Notes: a model not told the origin generated them from the sequence alone. Positions 43,991 to 53,730 are shown, numbered from the stretch's first letter. The stretch: 64,000 nucleotides of DNA from Hyphomonas beringensis (GCF_000682755.1 NZ_AWFF01000087.1:1-64000); one strand, 5' to 3'. Translations and numbers: made by a program.

Positions 43991-44467
43991 TTACAGGCCG
44001 TAGCCGGCCTTTGCCTTGACCTTCAGGTCCACACGGCGCGCCATTGGCAGGGCGATCGTGTCAGACAGCTGGGTCTCGGAAACAGGCACGAAATCCGTGC
44101 GGATGTCTTGCGGGCGGATACCGCGCGCGGTGAGCGCGTCCAGAACAACTGCGGCACGATCTTCCGACAGACGGGCGGTAGGGCCGGAGCTGGCCGCATC
44201 TGCGGAAACGATGGTCGCCTGGATGTCTGAAATGGTGCAGCCTGCCAGCTGATCGCCTGCCGTGTTCAGGGCGCGCATGGAATAGGAAGACAGCGCGGCA
44301 TCCTGATTGGAGAAATAGACGGTGATCTGCATGTCCTCACAATTCTTTTCGTAAGGGACTTTCACCGGCTCCATGGGCGGGGCCTTCGGGGCGTCCGACA
44401 TTGCGGGAAAAGCGAGTGCAATGGCGCCTATGCTCAGGCCGGCTATAAATTGTGCGCGTTTCATCAT
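43991..44467 (-). CDS. Exported OmpA-like protein
   Basis: A 158-residue exported protein. The signal peptide is AQFIAGLSIGAIALAFPAMS. The mature part keeps the outline of an OmpA C-terminal domain: ITVYFSNQDAALSSYSMRAL, RLSEDRAAVVLDALTARGI and MARRVDLKVKAKAG, corresponding to the strand, helix and final strand. The two central features usual for peptidoglycan binding (the NxxLSxxRA and R motifs) are only partly matched, so binding is uncertain. It is a single gene with its own terminator and is divergent from tRNA-Thr. Confidence 0.7.
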   Translation of the reverse strand: MMKRAQFIAGLSIGAIALAFPAMSDAPKAPPMEPVKVPYEKNCEDMQITVYFSNQDAALSSYSMRALNTAGDQLAGCTISDIQATIVSADAASSGPTARLSEDRAAVVLDALTARGIRPQDIRTDFVPVSETQLSDTIALPMARRVDLKVKAKAGYGL

Positions 44468-44767
44468 CTTCTTCCTTCAGGCTTTATGTGCCTCTTGGGA
44501 CACCCATCATCGCCACCTTGTTCGTGGTCTTGAGTGTCTAGGTACGCGCGCTTTGGGGCGGAAATGTGCGGGGGATGAGGCGAATGGGGCAGTCATGGGG
44601 AAATAGAATGGAATCTTCGTACACGCGGCCGAGCCCTGCTTCGACGCGGTGAAAGCTGCATTTTCTGCGGGATGACCTGCCAGAACAGGCAATCATGGGT
44701 CATTTCGACTGGAATGTGCGCTTGCACGCCGCGCCCGATCACAGTAGTGACACGGTTTCCAGCAATG
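44468..44767. other. Gene-free stretch with a possible tRNA promoter
   Basis: No gene is seen in these 300 bases. TTGCAC (44722-44727) and TAGTGA (44745-44750), 17 bases apart, could be the -35 and -10 of the tRNA-Thr gene, putting the start about 10 bases before the mature tRNA. The -10 is weak. Confidence 0.35.
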
Positions 44768-44843
44768 GCCGGCTTAGCTCAGCTGGTAGAGCATCTGATT
44801 TGTAATCAGAGGGTCGGGGGTTCGAGTCCCTCAGCCGGCACCA
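44768..44843 (+). tRNA. tRNA-Thr (anticodon TGT)
   Basis: A 76-base tRNA. The acceptor arms GCCGGCT and AGCCGGC pair fully, followed by an A discriminator and an encoded CCA. The D-arm TAGCTCAGCTGGTAGAGC, the anticodon arm CTGATTTGTAATCAG and the T-arm GGGGGTTCGAGTCCC... (17-base stem-loop) all fold. The TGT anticodon reads ACA and related threonine codons. It is not adjacent to an integrase or a repeat of its 3' end. Confidence 0.97.
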
Positions 44844-44895
44844 CGCTACCCGCGCAGCGGTGCAGCGGTGCAGCGGCTGTAGCGCAGGAGCCGAA

Positions 44896-45888
44896 ATGGC
44901 AAAAGATCGTATTGATTGGGACAAGCTGCGCGTTTTCGTTGTTGTGGCGGAGCTTGGCAGCATGACGGCCGCCGCCGCCCGCCTCAAGGAATCCACGCCC
45001 ACCGTCAGCCGCAAGATTGATGAGTTGGAGAAGACCCTCGACAGCCAGCTGTTTGAGCGCTCCACGCGCGGCATGGAGCTGACGGAAGCCGGCAAGACGA
45101 CGCTGCGCTATGCGCGCCAGATGGAAGAAGCTGCCAGTCAGGTGCTCAGCAAGGCGTCCGGCCATCAGGACAAGTTGCAGGGCCGTGTCACCATTGGCAG
45201 CGGCGATGGCATCGGCCCGCTCTGGGTTGGCCGACAGCTCAAGGAGTTTCGCGACAAGCATCCGCGCATTCAGGTGCGCATGCGCGTGCAGGATCACACG
45301 CTGGATCTTCTGAATGATGAGGCGGATATCGTCATCCGCTTTACGGAACCGCGTGAGCCGGAAATCATTTCACACAAGCTCGGCACGGCGCATTACATGG
45401 CGTTTGCCGCGCAATCCTATCTCGACAATCAGGAAAGCCTGCCGTCGAGCATTTTCGAGTATCATCACCATCGCTGCATTCTTCATGAGTCGTACGCCCA
45501 CCAGATTGAGCGCTGGGCCCCGAAGGCTGTTGAATTGACCAAGATGATCGACTTTGCGGTGATCACAAATTCAGCCACGGCGATGATCGAGCTGTGCCGT
45601 CAGGGCGGCGGGATCGCGATGCTGCCGAGCTATGTTGCCGAGATCTATCCGGACCTCGTGCCACTGGATATTTCGGAAGTCGCCCCGATCCAGTTCTGGA
45701 TTTCCTATACCGATAGCGCGCGCAGGAATCCTGCGGCGCGGGCTGCGGTAGAATGGATTCGGGGGCTGTTTGACGCCGATGTGACGCCTTGGTTCCGGGA
45801 TGGCTTTATTCATCCCAAGGAAGTGATGCCCTCACAGGAAGGGCCGCAAACTGGAGATATCCCTGAGGATATCTCCAAGATTGCCTAG
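44896..45888 (+). CDS. LysR-family transcriptional regulator
   Basis: A 330-residue regulator. The N-terminal winged helix is clear: KLRVFVVVAELGSMTAAAAR, then TPTVSRKIDELEKTLDSQLF, then RGMELTEAGKTTL. A linker helix leads to the LysR substrate-binding domain (about 90-305), with TIGSGDGIGPLWVGRQLKEF and IVIRFTEPREPEIISHKL; the inducer is unknown. The ATG at 44896 follows AGGAG. It starts 53 bp after the tRNA and overlaps the stop of the convergent XRE gene by CTAG. A perfect 10-base hairpin lies within its last codons. Confidence 0.9.
   Translation: MAKDRIDWDKLRVFVVVAELGSMTAAAARLKESTPTVSRKIDELEKTLDSQLFERSTRGMELTEAGKTTLRYARQMEEAASQVLSKASGHQDKLQGRVTIGSGDGIGPLWVGRQLKEFRDKHPRIQVRMRVQDHTLDLLNDEADIVIRFTEPREPEIISHKLGTAHYMAFAAQSYLDNQESLPSSIFEYHHHRCILHESYAHQIERWAPKAVELTKMIDFAVITNSATAMIELCRQGGGIAMLPSYVAEIYPDLVPLDISEVAPIQFWISYTDSARRNPAARAAVEWIRGLFDADVTPWFRDGFIHPKEVMPSQEGPQTGDIPEDISKIA
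45853..45876 (-). terminator. Perfect hairpin at the LysR/XRE convergence
   Basis: GGAGATATCC and GGATATCTCC are ten-base perfect arms with a CTGA loop, inside the 3' coding end of the LysR gene and eight bases beyond the stop of the XRE gene on the minus strand. Read on the minus strand it is followed by AGTTTGC, which is a weak U-tract. It could end XRE transcription. Confidence 0.45.
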
Positions 45889-46265
45889 TCTGCTGACATG
45901 ACCTTCAGAACCTTGGCCATCATGCCGAGGCGTTCTGTCGATCCTGTGCGATCAATCCAGGAATGACATTCGGCGCGGGCCTTGGCGGACGGGTCTGCCG
46001 TCTTGTTTTGCGCCTGGTTCTCGTCTTCGAAAAGGCTGGCGATTGGCACGCGCAGGACATCTGCCACATTTGACAGCATGCCAGCTGAAAGCCGGTTCGT
46101 GCCGGTTTCATATTTTTGCAATTGTTGGTGACTGATGCCGAGCTCGTTGCCGAGTTCAGCGAGTGTCATGTTGCGATCCAGTCGAAGCCGACGGATCTTC
46201 TCGCCCACCATCTGGTCGATAGCGGTAGGCGCTCGGGAAGTAGATTGTCTTGTATTTTTAGGCAC
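45885..46265 (-). CDS. XRE-family HTH regulator
   Basis: A 126-residue protein with an XRE/Cro-type helix-turn-helix (about residues 18-75: IRRLRLDRNMTLAELGNELG, then SHQQLQKYETGTNRLSAG). A C-terminal helical tail (SWIDRTGSTERLGMMAKVL) may dimerise. The start is the GTG at 46265 with GGAG seven bases upstream. An inverted repeat with CATAACT arms covers that ribosome site, so the protein may regulate itself. Proteins of this size and style are common in alphaproteobacteria as SinR-like or polar-growth regulators; no specific role is assigned. Confidence 0.85.
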   Translation of the reverse strand: MPKNTRQSTSRAPTAIDQMVGEKIRRLRLDRNMTLAELGNELGISHQQLQKYETGTNRLSAGMLSNVADVLRVPIASLFEDENQAQNKTADPSAKARAECHSWIDRTGSTERLGMMAKVLKVMSAD

Positions 46266-46523
46266 GTCATAACTCCATCAGAAGTTATGTCATTTCTCCC
46301 TCAAGATGTTATAGCAACCAATCAGGTACCAAAAAACTTGGAACAGTAGATAACATTATGAAACGGAAGAGGCTCTTCGTATTACTGTAATGTGCATTAC
46401 CTTTTGTCAATCGGTATGCAAAAAACTGTAACCGTTTGTATTTCTGAGTGTTTTGTATTTTAGAGAAAAAATCGGCACGCAAAGAGCCAATATATTGGGG
46501 TATCGGCCTTCGGTTGAAGCCGG
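46266..46523. other. AT-rich intergenic region between tamB and the XRE gene
   Basis: These 258 bases are clearly more AT-rich than the rest of the window. Next to the XRE start lies an inverted repeat (46268-46289). At the tamB end, GGCCTTC and GAAGCC-like arms (about 46504-46520) could form a terminator hairpin for tamB on the minus strand, with one extra base and no T-tract. I see no gene. Confidence 0.35.
46268..46289. promoter_or_regulatory. Inverted repeat over the XRE ribosome site
   Basis: CATAACT and AGTTATG flank eight bases. The repeat begins two bases upstream of the GTG start of the XRE gene and contains its GGAG ribosome site. It is well placed to be the operator of an autoregulator, or to form an mRNA hairpin that hides the ribosome site. 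Confidence 0.5.
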
Positions 46524-49500
46524 CTAGTAGTCCTTTTTCCACTTTACCGTGACCTTTGCCTCACCCGTGGTGGTGGTTTTGGAGGTCACTGATATTTGTG
46601 GTCTTGGCTCCCATTCGACCTCTACTGAGCTGCCAGAAGCGCCTGCTGAGTTCAGTTCGAGGTACACATCATCGGCCAGGTACTGGCCGACACCCACTTC
46701 TGCGGCGCCCGATTCGTTCGTTCCGAATGACAATCTGTCGACTCCGAGCGCAGATTGTAGCTCGGCCGTGGGGTCAAATCCTGAGCCGTTGCCACTGAGC
46801 CGCGCGATGGAATTGGCCAGCTGCGCAGCTTCCAGGGCGGACAGGTCAACGGAGGAGCGGCCAAACAGCAGCCGCGATAGGATTTCATCCTGCGGTAGTT
46901 CCGGATTACTGCTCAGTTCAAATTTGGGCTTGGTCGGCGACCCTGTGAGCGCGACACTGGCTGTGAAACCATTCACGGTACGGTCTGCCTGCACATCCAG
47001 TCGTGCCCGGCTGATCGGGCCGTTGAAGGTGACGCCGCCCTTGTCGAATACAAAGGGTCGGCCAGCCAGGTCCAGTGTGCCACGGCGCAGTGTGGCCTGC
47101 CCATTGAGGCGCGGAGAGGCCGGCGTGCCGGTCAGCTTCAGATCCAGCCCCCATTCGCTCTCCAATCCGCGGCCCGACAGGAAGACGCGGCGAGGCGCAT
47201 CGATCTTGAGGTTCAGGGACAGAGATTGCCTCAGCTTGCTAGCGCCTTCGGGTTTTGCATCGTCTTCGACCCAGCGCACATCAATCGCCTGTGGCCGTGA
47301 GGAGGGCAAATTGTCCAGAGAGAAGCGGGCGTTCCGGATATTGATCTGGCCGCCCACTTCGCGAGAGGTCTCGTCTCCGGTCAGGCTGACCTTGCCGCCC
47401 GCGCGCAGAGTGTCGCCGTCACGATTGTACAGCAGCAGATTGGTGAAGGAGACGCCGAGATCGCTTTTCTTGTTTGAAAGCGTTCCGGAGAAGTTGGTGG
47501 AGCCGCCATCGGCGCCGTTTGCCTTGCCGTTTATGGACAGCTGAAGGTCCTTGTACGCTGCATCAAGCGTCAGATCCGTCAGGCGCAGGCCCGTGGTGCC
47601 GAATTCGTAGATGCCGTTCTGAATGTCTGCGGTCGCTTCAAAGACGGGTTTCTTGAGTGTTCCCGTCAGCGTGGCCTTGGCATTGATTTGTCCGCCAATG
47701 TCATGCCCATAGGCCAGCGCCACAGAGCGCAACGCCGCAAGGTTTCCCGTCATGACCGTTTGCCCTTTCAGGGGCTCCGTCATGGAAGGGCGGGCAACAT
47801 CCCCCGGGCGTGCCTCGATTGGGATGGACACGTCGCTGACCAGTTTCAGCTCTCCGCCATAGGAACTGACTTCGTTCAGCACCAGCTTGCCCTCGCCAAG
47901 GCGGCCGGTGATGTCCAGCGCGAAAGTTTCCTTCACGCCTGGCAGGGGCCCGTTGGCGGCAATGACAAACTTGCCGTGCGGGTCTTCTCCGAACAGATAA
48001 AGATCTCCGCCGCCGCTGATTACGGCATCCGGCGCCGCCAAGCCCAGGGCCGCCAGAACAGGCTCCAGGCTCAGCTTGTCGATCTTGAAGGTCAGCCGGG
48101 CATCGTCTTTGTCTTCTTCGACATCGGCCTGGATCAGTCCGCCCAGAACCAGAAGGTTCAGGTCAACTGCCGGCGCATCGCCCAGCCGCCACGTGATGGG
48201 GCTTTGGGATTTGATGGGTTCGCCCAGCAATGTGCCATCCATCTCCAATTGGCCATTGGGATAGTCGCCGTCAAAACGGGCCGAGCCGAGCAGGGTCAGC
48301 TGGGTCGGGCGTTTGTCATGCTCGCGCTGCACGTCGATGGAGAAATTATACCCCTCGGGCGCGTTGCTTGCCTTTCCGCTGATCGTGTCAAAGCGCAGGC
48401 CCTGGGAGAGCCAGATATCATTTATGATGCCAGAGGCTGAGACGGACAGCGCATCTTTCGTGTCCCTGCGCAGGCTGATGTCCAGATTGAACTCGCCGAT
48501 ATGGCGGTCGCCGAAATTCATCTGCTTGCCACTTGCGACAAAGTCTGCGTTCAGGCCGCGCTCATCGCCATAGATCAGGCCGCCTGACAGGTTCACCGTA
48601 TCATATGTGCCCTGAACATCTTGCAGGGAGAAGACGCCATCGGCCCAGGAGAGCTGGCTGGTAATGTTGACGGCATCGCCGTCATTCATGCCCTTAAGGG
48701 TGACCGGGCCAGCCCATCCGGCATTTGTATTGTTAAGCTCCAAATCTGTTTCCAGATCGGTCAGGTCGATGCCATTCCGGCTCAGCGTGCCGCCCTGCGA
48801 AGTCAGGCTGATTGTGTCGACGCCGCCTTTTCCGGTGATCTGTATCTTGCCGGATGACAGGTTGACGTCCGTGCCTGACAGCGTCGTGGTGTCGGTCTGG
48901 GTAAAGTCCGCATTGAGAGCGATCTTCCCGTTGGGGCCATAAGTGCCCTGGCCATTCAAGGCCAGTACGCCGCCTTCAATGTCCGCGCGCTGTATCCGGT
49001 AGACATCGCCCGCCTTCACCACATTCGCGCGAAGGTGCGGCGTATCACTGACCAGTTGCGCCACGGTGGCGTTGAACGCTTCCACGCCTGTCAGATCGAC
49101 ATCCGCTGCGATCTGGGGCTGAGAGAATGTGCCGGTGACGCCGACACTGCCGGATGCCGACAGTTCAGGCGTAGAGGCGAGCAGGCCGGAAACCTGCTTC
49201 AGCTGACTTTTCAGGTTCAGCGTCTTCTGCCGTGTGTCGATCGTGCCATTGGCGGCGAGGCTGCCGCGCGCCAGCTGGACCGTAGAGGGCGAGAGCGTGA
49301 GTACGCCCGCCGCGCGGTCAAAGCTGCCAGAGACACTCAGCTTCGGCGCCTTGCCCACCAGGCGGCTGCCCGTTTTGTTGTTCTTGAGAACGCCGGTTCC
49401 GGTCATGTTGGCGGTGAAGTCCACCGCCTCGCCCTTGCTGGAGACCTGCACCGGGCCTTCCAGCGTCTCGAAGGGGAGGGAGCTGCCGGCATTGGCGGTC

Positions 49501-50639
49501 AGCACAGCTGTGCCATCTGCAGAGAGATTGCCGGTTGGCTCTGACACCTGGCCGTTGAAAGCGACGGCCGCCTCGAAACTGGCGATGTCTTTCAGACCGA
49601 AGAATTTCAGGTCCACATCCAGCGGGCCGTCAAACTTGCTGCGTTTGCCATCCTGATAAGTGCCGGCGACCTTCAGATGGCCTGTGGCGAAATCACTGGT
49701 CAGGGTGAACGGTGTGCGTTTGCGTTCAAGGTCCGCGTCCAGCTTCAGCACGGCGGACGTACCAATGAGATCCCGGATCGTGTGGGAAACGGGCAGGCGG
49801 CTTGAATCCAGATTGGCGTTGGCCAGCAGGTTTCCGGAGGTGATCTTGGCGGTGATCTCGGCGGTCTTTTTCCCGTCGATCTTCAACACGGCAAAGCCGT
49901 CGCCTTCGTCCATCGTGCCGCTGGCACTGGCCTTGAGGTTTGCACTCTCGCCCTCGGCCAGCCCGACCAGCGTGGCGATGGTGCCGCCAGACGGCGCGTC
50001 TATGTCTGCCTCGATACTGAAGGCACCGCTCGCGCGGCGTTGAAGGTCCGCTGTGATCCTGTCGCCTGCGCCTTCCAGCGGCAGGGCGTCCAGAGAGGCC
50101 GTCAGGGTACGGTCTTCCGGAACCTTGAGGTGGCCTTCAATCTGAAAGGCGGCCGCGGGTCCGGCGACGCCTTCTTCCAGGCGCAACTCGTCAATCCGCA
50201 GGTCCGCCAGTGAGACAGACCAGCTTCCGGAGGAGGATGAGTTGGACGTTTCCGGCGTCATCACAGGTTTGCGAATGACGTGGATCTTGTCCGCGCTGAC
50301 CAGGTTCAGCTTCAGCTTGCGAGAGATCAGCGCCATGGGGGACCAGGCGAGTTGCAGATCGCTGGCTTCCAGCCACACGCCCTGTTCGTCCGTCAGCGTC
50401 AGGCGCGCGACCTTCATGTCTTTCAGCGGATCGCCCGACAGGCCGTCAATCTCGATCGTGCCGACCCGGCCTACCTTGCGGCCATCGATCTGCGCTTCAA
50501 CGAAATTGCGGCCGCCATCGGTCTTCGTCCAGATGCGCGCGCCGCCGACCAGCAGAGCCATAACCAGCAGGATGCTCACAATCAGGACCAGCCAGATGTG
50601 TTTGCGCAGGTAAGAGAAGAAGGGCCGTGTGCCTGCCAT
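46524..50639 (-). CDS. tamB: Translocation and assembly module subunit TamB
   Basis: A 1371-residue inner-membrane-anchored protein of the AsmA/TamB group. A signal-anchor helix (HIWLVLIVSILLVMALLVGG) is followed by >1200 residues of beta-rich repeats that would span the periplasm as a hydrophobic groove, with the DUF490 (TamB C-terminal) region at the end (GLTFGTNES-like RLSFGTNESGAAEVGVGQYL and ISVTSKTTTTGEAKVTVKW). TamB works with TamA in inserting some outer-membrane proteins, and may transport phospholipids. Its ATG overlaps the tamA stop (TGATG), so they are translationally coupled. Confidence 0.93.
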   Translation of the reverse strand: MAGTRPFFSYLRKHIWLVLIVSILLVMALLVGGARIWTKTDGGRNFVEAQIDGRKVGRVGTIEIDGLSGDPLKDMKVARLTLTDEQGVWLEASDLQLAWSPMALISRKLKLNLVSADKIHVIRKPVMTPETSNSSSSGSWSVSLADLRIDELRLEEGVAGPAAAFQIEGHLKVPEDRTLTASLDALPLEGAGDRITADLQRRASGAFSIEADIDAPSGGTIATLVGLAEGESANLKASASGTMDEGDGFAVLKIDGKKTAEITAKITSGNLLANANLDSSRLPVSHTIRDLIGTSAVLKLDADLERKRTPFTLTSDFATGHLKVAGTYQDGKRSKFDGPLDVDLKFFGLKDIASFEAAVAFNGQVSEPTGNLSADGTAVLTANAGSSLPFETLEGPVQVSSKGEAVDFTANMTGTGVLKNNKTGSRLVGKAPKLSVSGSFDRAAGVLTLSPSTVQLARGSLAANGTIDTRQKTLNLKSQLKQVSGLLASTPELSASGSVGVTGTFSQPQIAADVDLTGVEAFNATVAQLVSDTPHLRANVVKAGDVYRIQRADIEGGVLALNGQGTYGPNGKIALNADFTQTDTTTLSGTDVNLSSGKIQITGKGGVDTISLTSQGGTLSRNGIDLTDLETDLELNNTNAGWAGPVTLKGMNDGDAVNITSQLSWADGVFSLQDVQGTYDTVNLSGGLIYGDERGLNADFVASGKQMNFGDRHIGEFNLDISLRRDTKDALSVSASGIINDIWLSQGLRFDTISGKASNAPEGYNFSIDVQREHDKRPTQLTLLGSARFDGDYPNGQLEMDGTLLGEPIKSQSPITWRLGDAPAVDLNLLVLGGLIQADVEEDKDDARLTFKIDKLSLEPVLAALGLAAPDAVISGGGDLYLFGEDPHGKFVIAANGPLPGVKETFALDITGRLGEGKLVLNEVSSYGGELKLVSDVSIPIEARPGDVARPSMTEPLKGQTVMTGNLAALRSVALAYGHDIGGQINAKATLTGTLKKPVFEATADIQNGIYEFGTTGLRLTDLTLDAAYKDLQLSINGKANGADGGSTNFSGTLSNKKSDLGVSFTNLLLYNRDGDTLRAGGKVSLTGDETSREVGGQINIRNARFSLDNLPSSRPQAIDVRWVEDDAKPEGASKLRQSLSLNLKIDAPRRVFLSGRGLESEWGLDLKLTGTPASPRLNGQATLRRGTLDLAGRPFVFDKGGVTFNGPISRARLDVQADRTVNGFTASVALTGSPTKPKFELSSNPELPQDEILSRLLFGRSSVDLSALEAAQLANSIARLSGNGSGFDPTAELQSALGVDRLSFGTNESGAAEVGVGQYLADDVYLELNSAGASGSSVEVEWEPRPQISVTSKTTTTGEAKVTVKWKKDY

Positions 50640-52489
50640 CAGAAGGCCTGCCCGATAGAGATGTAGAGGTGAACAGGCTCATCGCCCTCGCGCGGGTTCA
50701 GCGGCGTGGCAATATCCAGTCGGACCGGCCCGAAGCCCGGATAGTATCGCACGCCAAGTCCAAAGGCAGAGCGCATGCTGCTTGCCGCGGTCTCAAGGTC
50801 TGAATCGGCAGCGCCTGCATCAATGAAGGCCACATAGCCCCAGTGCTCGGATTTGCGCCAGCGCAGCTCGCCGGAGACATTCAGCATGGCGTCGCCGCCA
50901 ATCGGTTCCCCCTTCGGGTCCTTTGGGGAGAGGGACTGGTAATCATAGCCGCGAACCGTGCCACCGCCGCCAGAATAGAATTTTCGGTCCACGGGTACGC
51001 TGTCATCGCCCAGGAAGCTGCCGGCTTCCAGACGCAGCGCGGCCACCAGGCGCTTGGTCATCTTCTTGTAAGTCGAGACCGAACTCTGGATACGCGTATA
51101 GGAGGCGACTGTGCCGGTCCCGAAGGAAAAGCCTGGCTCGACGCCCAGATAGGCGCGGTTGCCGCCTTGTGGGTCCAGCGGGTTCCTGACCGTGTCATAA
51201 TTGGCGCCCAGCGGGAAAGACAGCGTCACCTGATCTTGCAGGCTGTTGATGCCCTGCGCGCGCAATTCGTAATCTGTCGACCGCGTGGCATCGACGGCAG
51301 CGCCAGCAGACAGGGTGAAGTTCTTGTTGAAGGGTTGCGCCAGATTGGCGGCGACCTTGATGCCCTTCAGGTCGTAGGCATCCGTTTCCTCGTCACGCAC
51401 CCCGGCCTCTGCCGTCAGGGTACGGCCATAGCGTCCGATGTTCGGGCGCTTATAGGTGACCTTCAGGTGCCGGGCGAGCGTTGCTGCCTGTGCCTCGACC
51501 CCAAGCGTATCTGCCATACCTCTGAAATTGCGGCGCTCCCAGCTGGCATTGGCGCCTGCGCCGTCCGAGGTGGAATAGCTGAGGCCCGCGCCAATCGTGC
51601 GCCGTTTGCCTTCAGACAATTTCAGATCCACTGGATTGGTGCCGTCTGCATCCGGCTGTTCGTTGATCTCCACGCCGATGCCATCGAACAGGCCCGTGCT
51701 GCGAACACGCGTTCGCAGGGTTTCCATCTTCTCCGGCGAGTAGAGGTCTCCCTCATCCCAGTTCTGCAGCACGCGGATGGCTTTGTCCTTTGTGCGCAAT
51801 CCGTCAGGGATGGTCATTTCGCCCAGCCGGACCAGTTCTCCGGGCTTCATGTTGTAGGTCAGCTCAACATTCTTGTCTGCGCGAGAGGCCAGCGCATCGA
51901 TGCCCTTGCTCTCGGCAAAGGCATAGCCGGAGTTTTGGAGCTGTCTGAGGAGCAGACTCTCCAGAGCTTCAATCTCCGTCGTCCGTGCCCAGGCGCCGGG
52001 TTTCAGCGTTTCGAGGGCTGAGCGGATACGCTGCTGAGCCTGCGGTGTTACATCGTCGGTGCCGGATACTTTGATGGAGGCGATGCGGAAGCGCTCTCCC
52101 ACGCTGACATCCAGGCGGGGGCGCGTATCCGTGGATTCTACCAGCTCCGGAGACACGGCGGCGGCGAAATAGCCTTCAGAGGCAAGATATTCCTGCAATG
52201 TATCGGCAGCTTGCGTGGCGCGGCGACGGGCTTCCAGCACGCTGTCGGCCTTGTTGCCATGTATCTGGAGCGCGCTTTCCGCGCCGCGTTGCAGATTGTC
52301 GGGAAGGCCGGAGATCGTTACCGGCATATAGGTGCCGCCTGCGCTTTCGCCCTCGGCAGAGTTTCCGCGGAAGGTAGCGCAGGCTGATGTGGCTGTGAGC
52401 AGCAGGCAGCACAAGGCAGTCCTGTTCCAGGACAGGTGCCGGGTGGATGCAGGGCGTTCTGCCCGATTTACCATAGTGTCGCCCATCAT
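50639..52489 (-). CDS. tamA: Outer-membrane assembly protein TamA (Omp85 family)
   Basis: About 616 residues. The N-terminal region has a signal (ALCCLLLTATSACA), then POTRA repeats (SALQIHGNKADSVLEARRRA; FRIASIKVSGTDDVTPQAQQ; LVRLGEMTIPDGLRTKDKA), and the C-terminal half is a 16-strand Omp85 barrel, with the conserved R-G-Y motif region GGGTVRGYDYQSLSPKD and a final strand ending in an aromatic residue (IGQAF). The start is uncertain among the ATGs at 52489, 52486 and 52474. It is upstream of tamB and divergent from the antiporter. TATSAC resembles a lipobox but TamA is not normally lipidated. Confidence 0.93.
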   Translation of the reverse strand: MMGDTMVNRAERPASTRHLSWNRTALCCLLLTATSACATFRGNSAEGESAGGTYMPVTISGLPDNLQRGAESALQIHGNKADSVLEARRRATQAADTLQEYLASEGYFAAAVSPELVESTDTRPRLDVSVGERFRIASIKVSGTDDVTPQAQQRIRSALETLKPGAWARTTEIEALESLLLRQLQNSGYAFAESKGIDALASRADKNVELTYNMKPGELVRLGEMTIPDGLRTKDKAIRVLQNWDEGDLYSPEKMETLRTRVRSTGLFDGIGVEINEQPDADGTNPVDLKLSEGKRRTIGAGLSYSTSDGAGANASWERRNFRGMADTLGVEAQAATLARHLKVTYKRPNIGRYGRTLTAEAGVRDEETDAYDLKGIKVAANLAQPFNKNFTLSAGAAVDATRSTDYELRAQGINSLQDQVTLSFPLGANYDTVRNPLDPQGGNRAYLGVEPGFSFGTGTVASYTRIQSSVSTYKKMTKRLVAALRLEAGSFLGDDSVPVDRKFYSGGGGTVRGYDYQSLSPKDPKGEPIGGDAMLNVSGELRWRKSEHWGYVAFIDAGAADSDLETAASSMRSAFGLGVRYYPGFGPVRLDIATPLNPREGDEPVHLYISIGQAF

Positions 52490-52698
52490 GCTGTGTTTAG
52501 GGTGATTTGTGCCTGAGTAAGCTGAGTACAGGGTGAACGGTATTGAGAAAATTTGTCTCATCTGCGCCCTGCGCTGTATTTTTCCGGGAAACTACGCCTC
52601 ATCCCACGATTATCCAGCCTTAAGCGCAGGGCGGTCTGATTGCACGGCTTCGCAGACTCCCCATATTATAGGGCTAACTCTTTCCTGTGGGGAAATGC

Positions 52699-53730
52699 AT
52701 GACATATCTTATGGTGCTTGGCGGCCTTGTCCTCCTTTTTATCGGAGGTGAGGGGTTGGTCAGGGGCTCCGTCAGTGTTGCTCGCAGGCTCAACATTTCA
52801 GAACTGGTGATCGGCCTGACACTGGTCGGGTTCGGAACATCTGTGCCGGAACTGGTGACCAGTCTGCGCGCCATTGATTCAGGTGCGGTTGGTATCGCGG
52901 TCGGGAACGTCATCGGGTCCAATATCGCCAACGTCCTGCTCGTGCTGGGCGTGGCGGCGGTGATCCACCCCATTGTCACCAATCCGCGCGCGCTGATGCG
53001 CGACACGGGGGTGATGATCCTGGCCACCCTGCTGCTCTGCTTCATGATCTGGTTTGACCTGTTTTCGCGCGGCGCAGGCATCGCGCTTACGATCTGCCTG
53101 ATCGGTTACATCATCTTCTCGCTCGTCGCAGACCAGAACCGTCCGGATGAAGTGGCCCACATGCACGCCGAAGAGGGCGAAACGGTTGAGGCCAATTATG
53201 GCATCGGCATTGGCATCCTGATCGCGATTGTGGGGCTTGCCGGTGTTGTCTATGGCGCGAAGCTGCTGGTAGATGGCTCTGTTTCCATCGCGCGGGATTT
53301 CGGCATCAGCGAGACCGTGATCGGCCTGACCATCGTCGCAATCGGCACCAGCCTTCCGGAACTCGCAACCTCAGCCATCGCGGCGTTTCGCGGCAAGTCA
53401 GATGTCGCGCTGGGCAATATTATCGGCTCCAACATCTTCAACATTCTGGGCATTCTGGGTGTTACGGCGCTCGTGCATCCGTTCAGTGTCCGCCAGCCTG
53501 TCTCTGGCGATGTCGCGGCCGGGGCCATGGTGCAGGGCGAAACGGCCAGCCTGATCAGCGTTGGCGATATTTCCGCGCTGATCCTGTCTGTTGCGCTGAT
53601 GGTGTTGTTTGCCATCACGGCCGGGCGCATCGGGCGCTGGGAAGGGGGCATTCTCCTTTTGGGCTATGCGCTCTATATGGGCCTGACATTCAAACTCATT
53701 CCAGTACCGGCGCTGATCCCTCATGGCTGA
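52699..53730 (+). CDS. Calcium/sodium antiporter (CaCA family)
   Basis: A 343-residue inner-membrane exchanger. Two inverted alpha repeats are clear: [20 protein letters not shown] in the N-terminal half and [20 protein letters not shown] in the C-terminal half, each with the Glu that binds cation, and each followed by [16 protein letters not shown] or [16 protein letters not shown]. About ten membrane helices; a central hydrophilic loop ([14 protein letters not shown]) separates the halves. It resembles YrbG. The ATG at 52699 follows GGGGA. The queF start lies within its last codons (eight-base overlap). Confidence 0.9.
   Translation: MTYLMVLGGLVLLFIGGEGLVRGSVSVARRLNISELVIGLTLVGFGTSVPELVTSLRAIDSGAVGIAVGNVIGSNIANVLLVLGVAAVIHPIVTNPRALMRDTGVMILATLLLCFMIWFDLFSRGAGIALTICLIGYIIFSLVADQNRPDEVAHMHAEEGETVEANYGIGIGILIAIVGLAGVVYGAKLLVDGSVSIARDFGISETVIGLTIVAIGTSLPELATSAIAAFRGKSDVALGNIIGSNIFNILGILGVTALVHPFSVRQPVSGDVAAGAMVQGETASLISVGDISALILSVALMVLFAITAGRIGRWEGGILLLGYALYMGLTFKLIPVPALIPHG

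Noticed and set aside
44768-44843. tRNA-Thr as an integration site of a genomic island
   Set aside because: No integrase nearby, no repeat of the tRNA 3' end seen in the window, and flanking genes look native.
44854-44877. Three 8-base tandem units (GCAGCGGT-like)
   Set aside because: Short and within the tRNA-LysR gap; no array, spacer or regulatory context.
53723-53730. preQ1 riboswitch before queF
   Set aside because: queF starts inside the preceding antiporter gene; there is no leader for a riboswitch.
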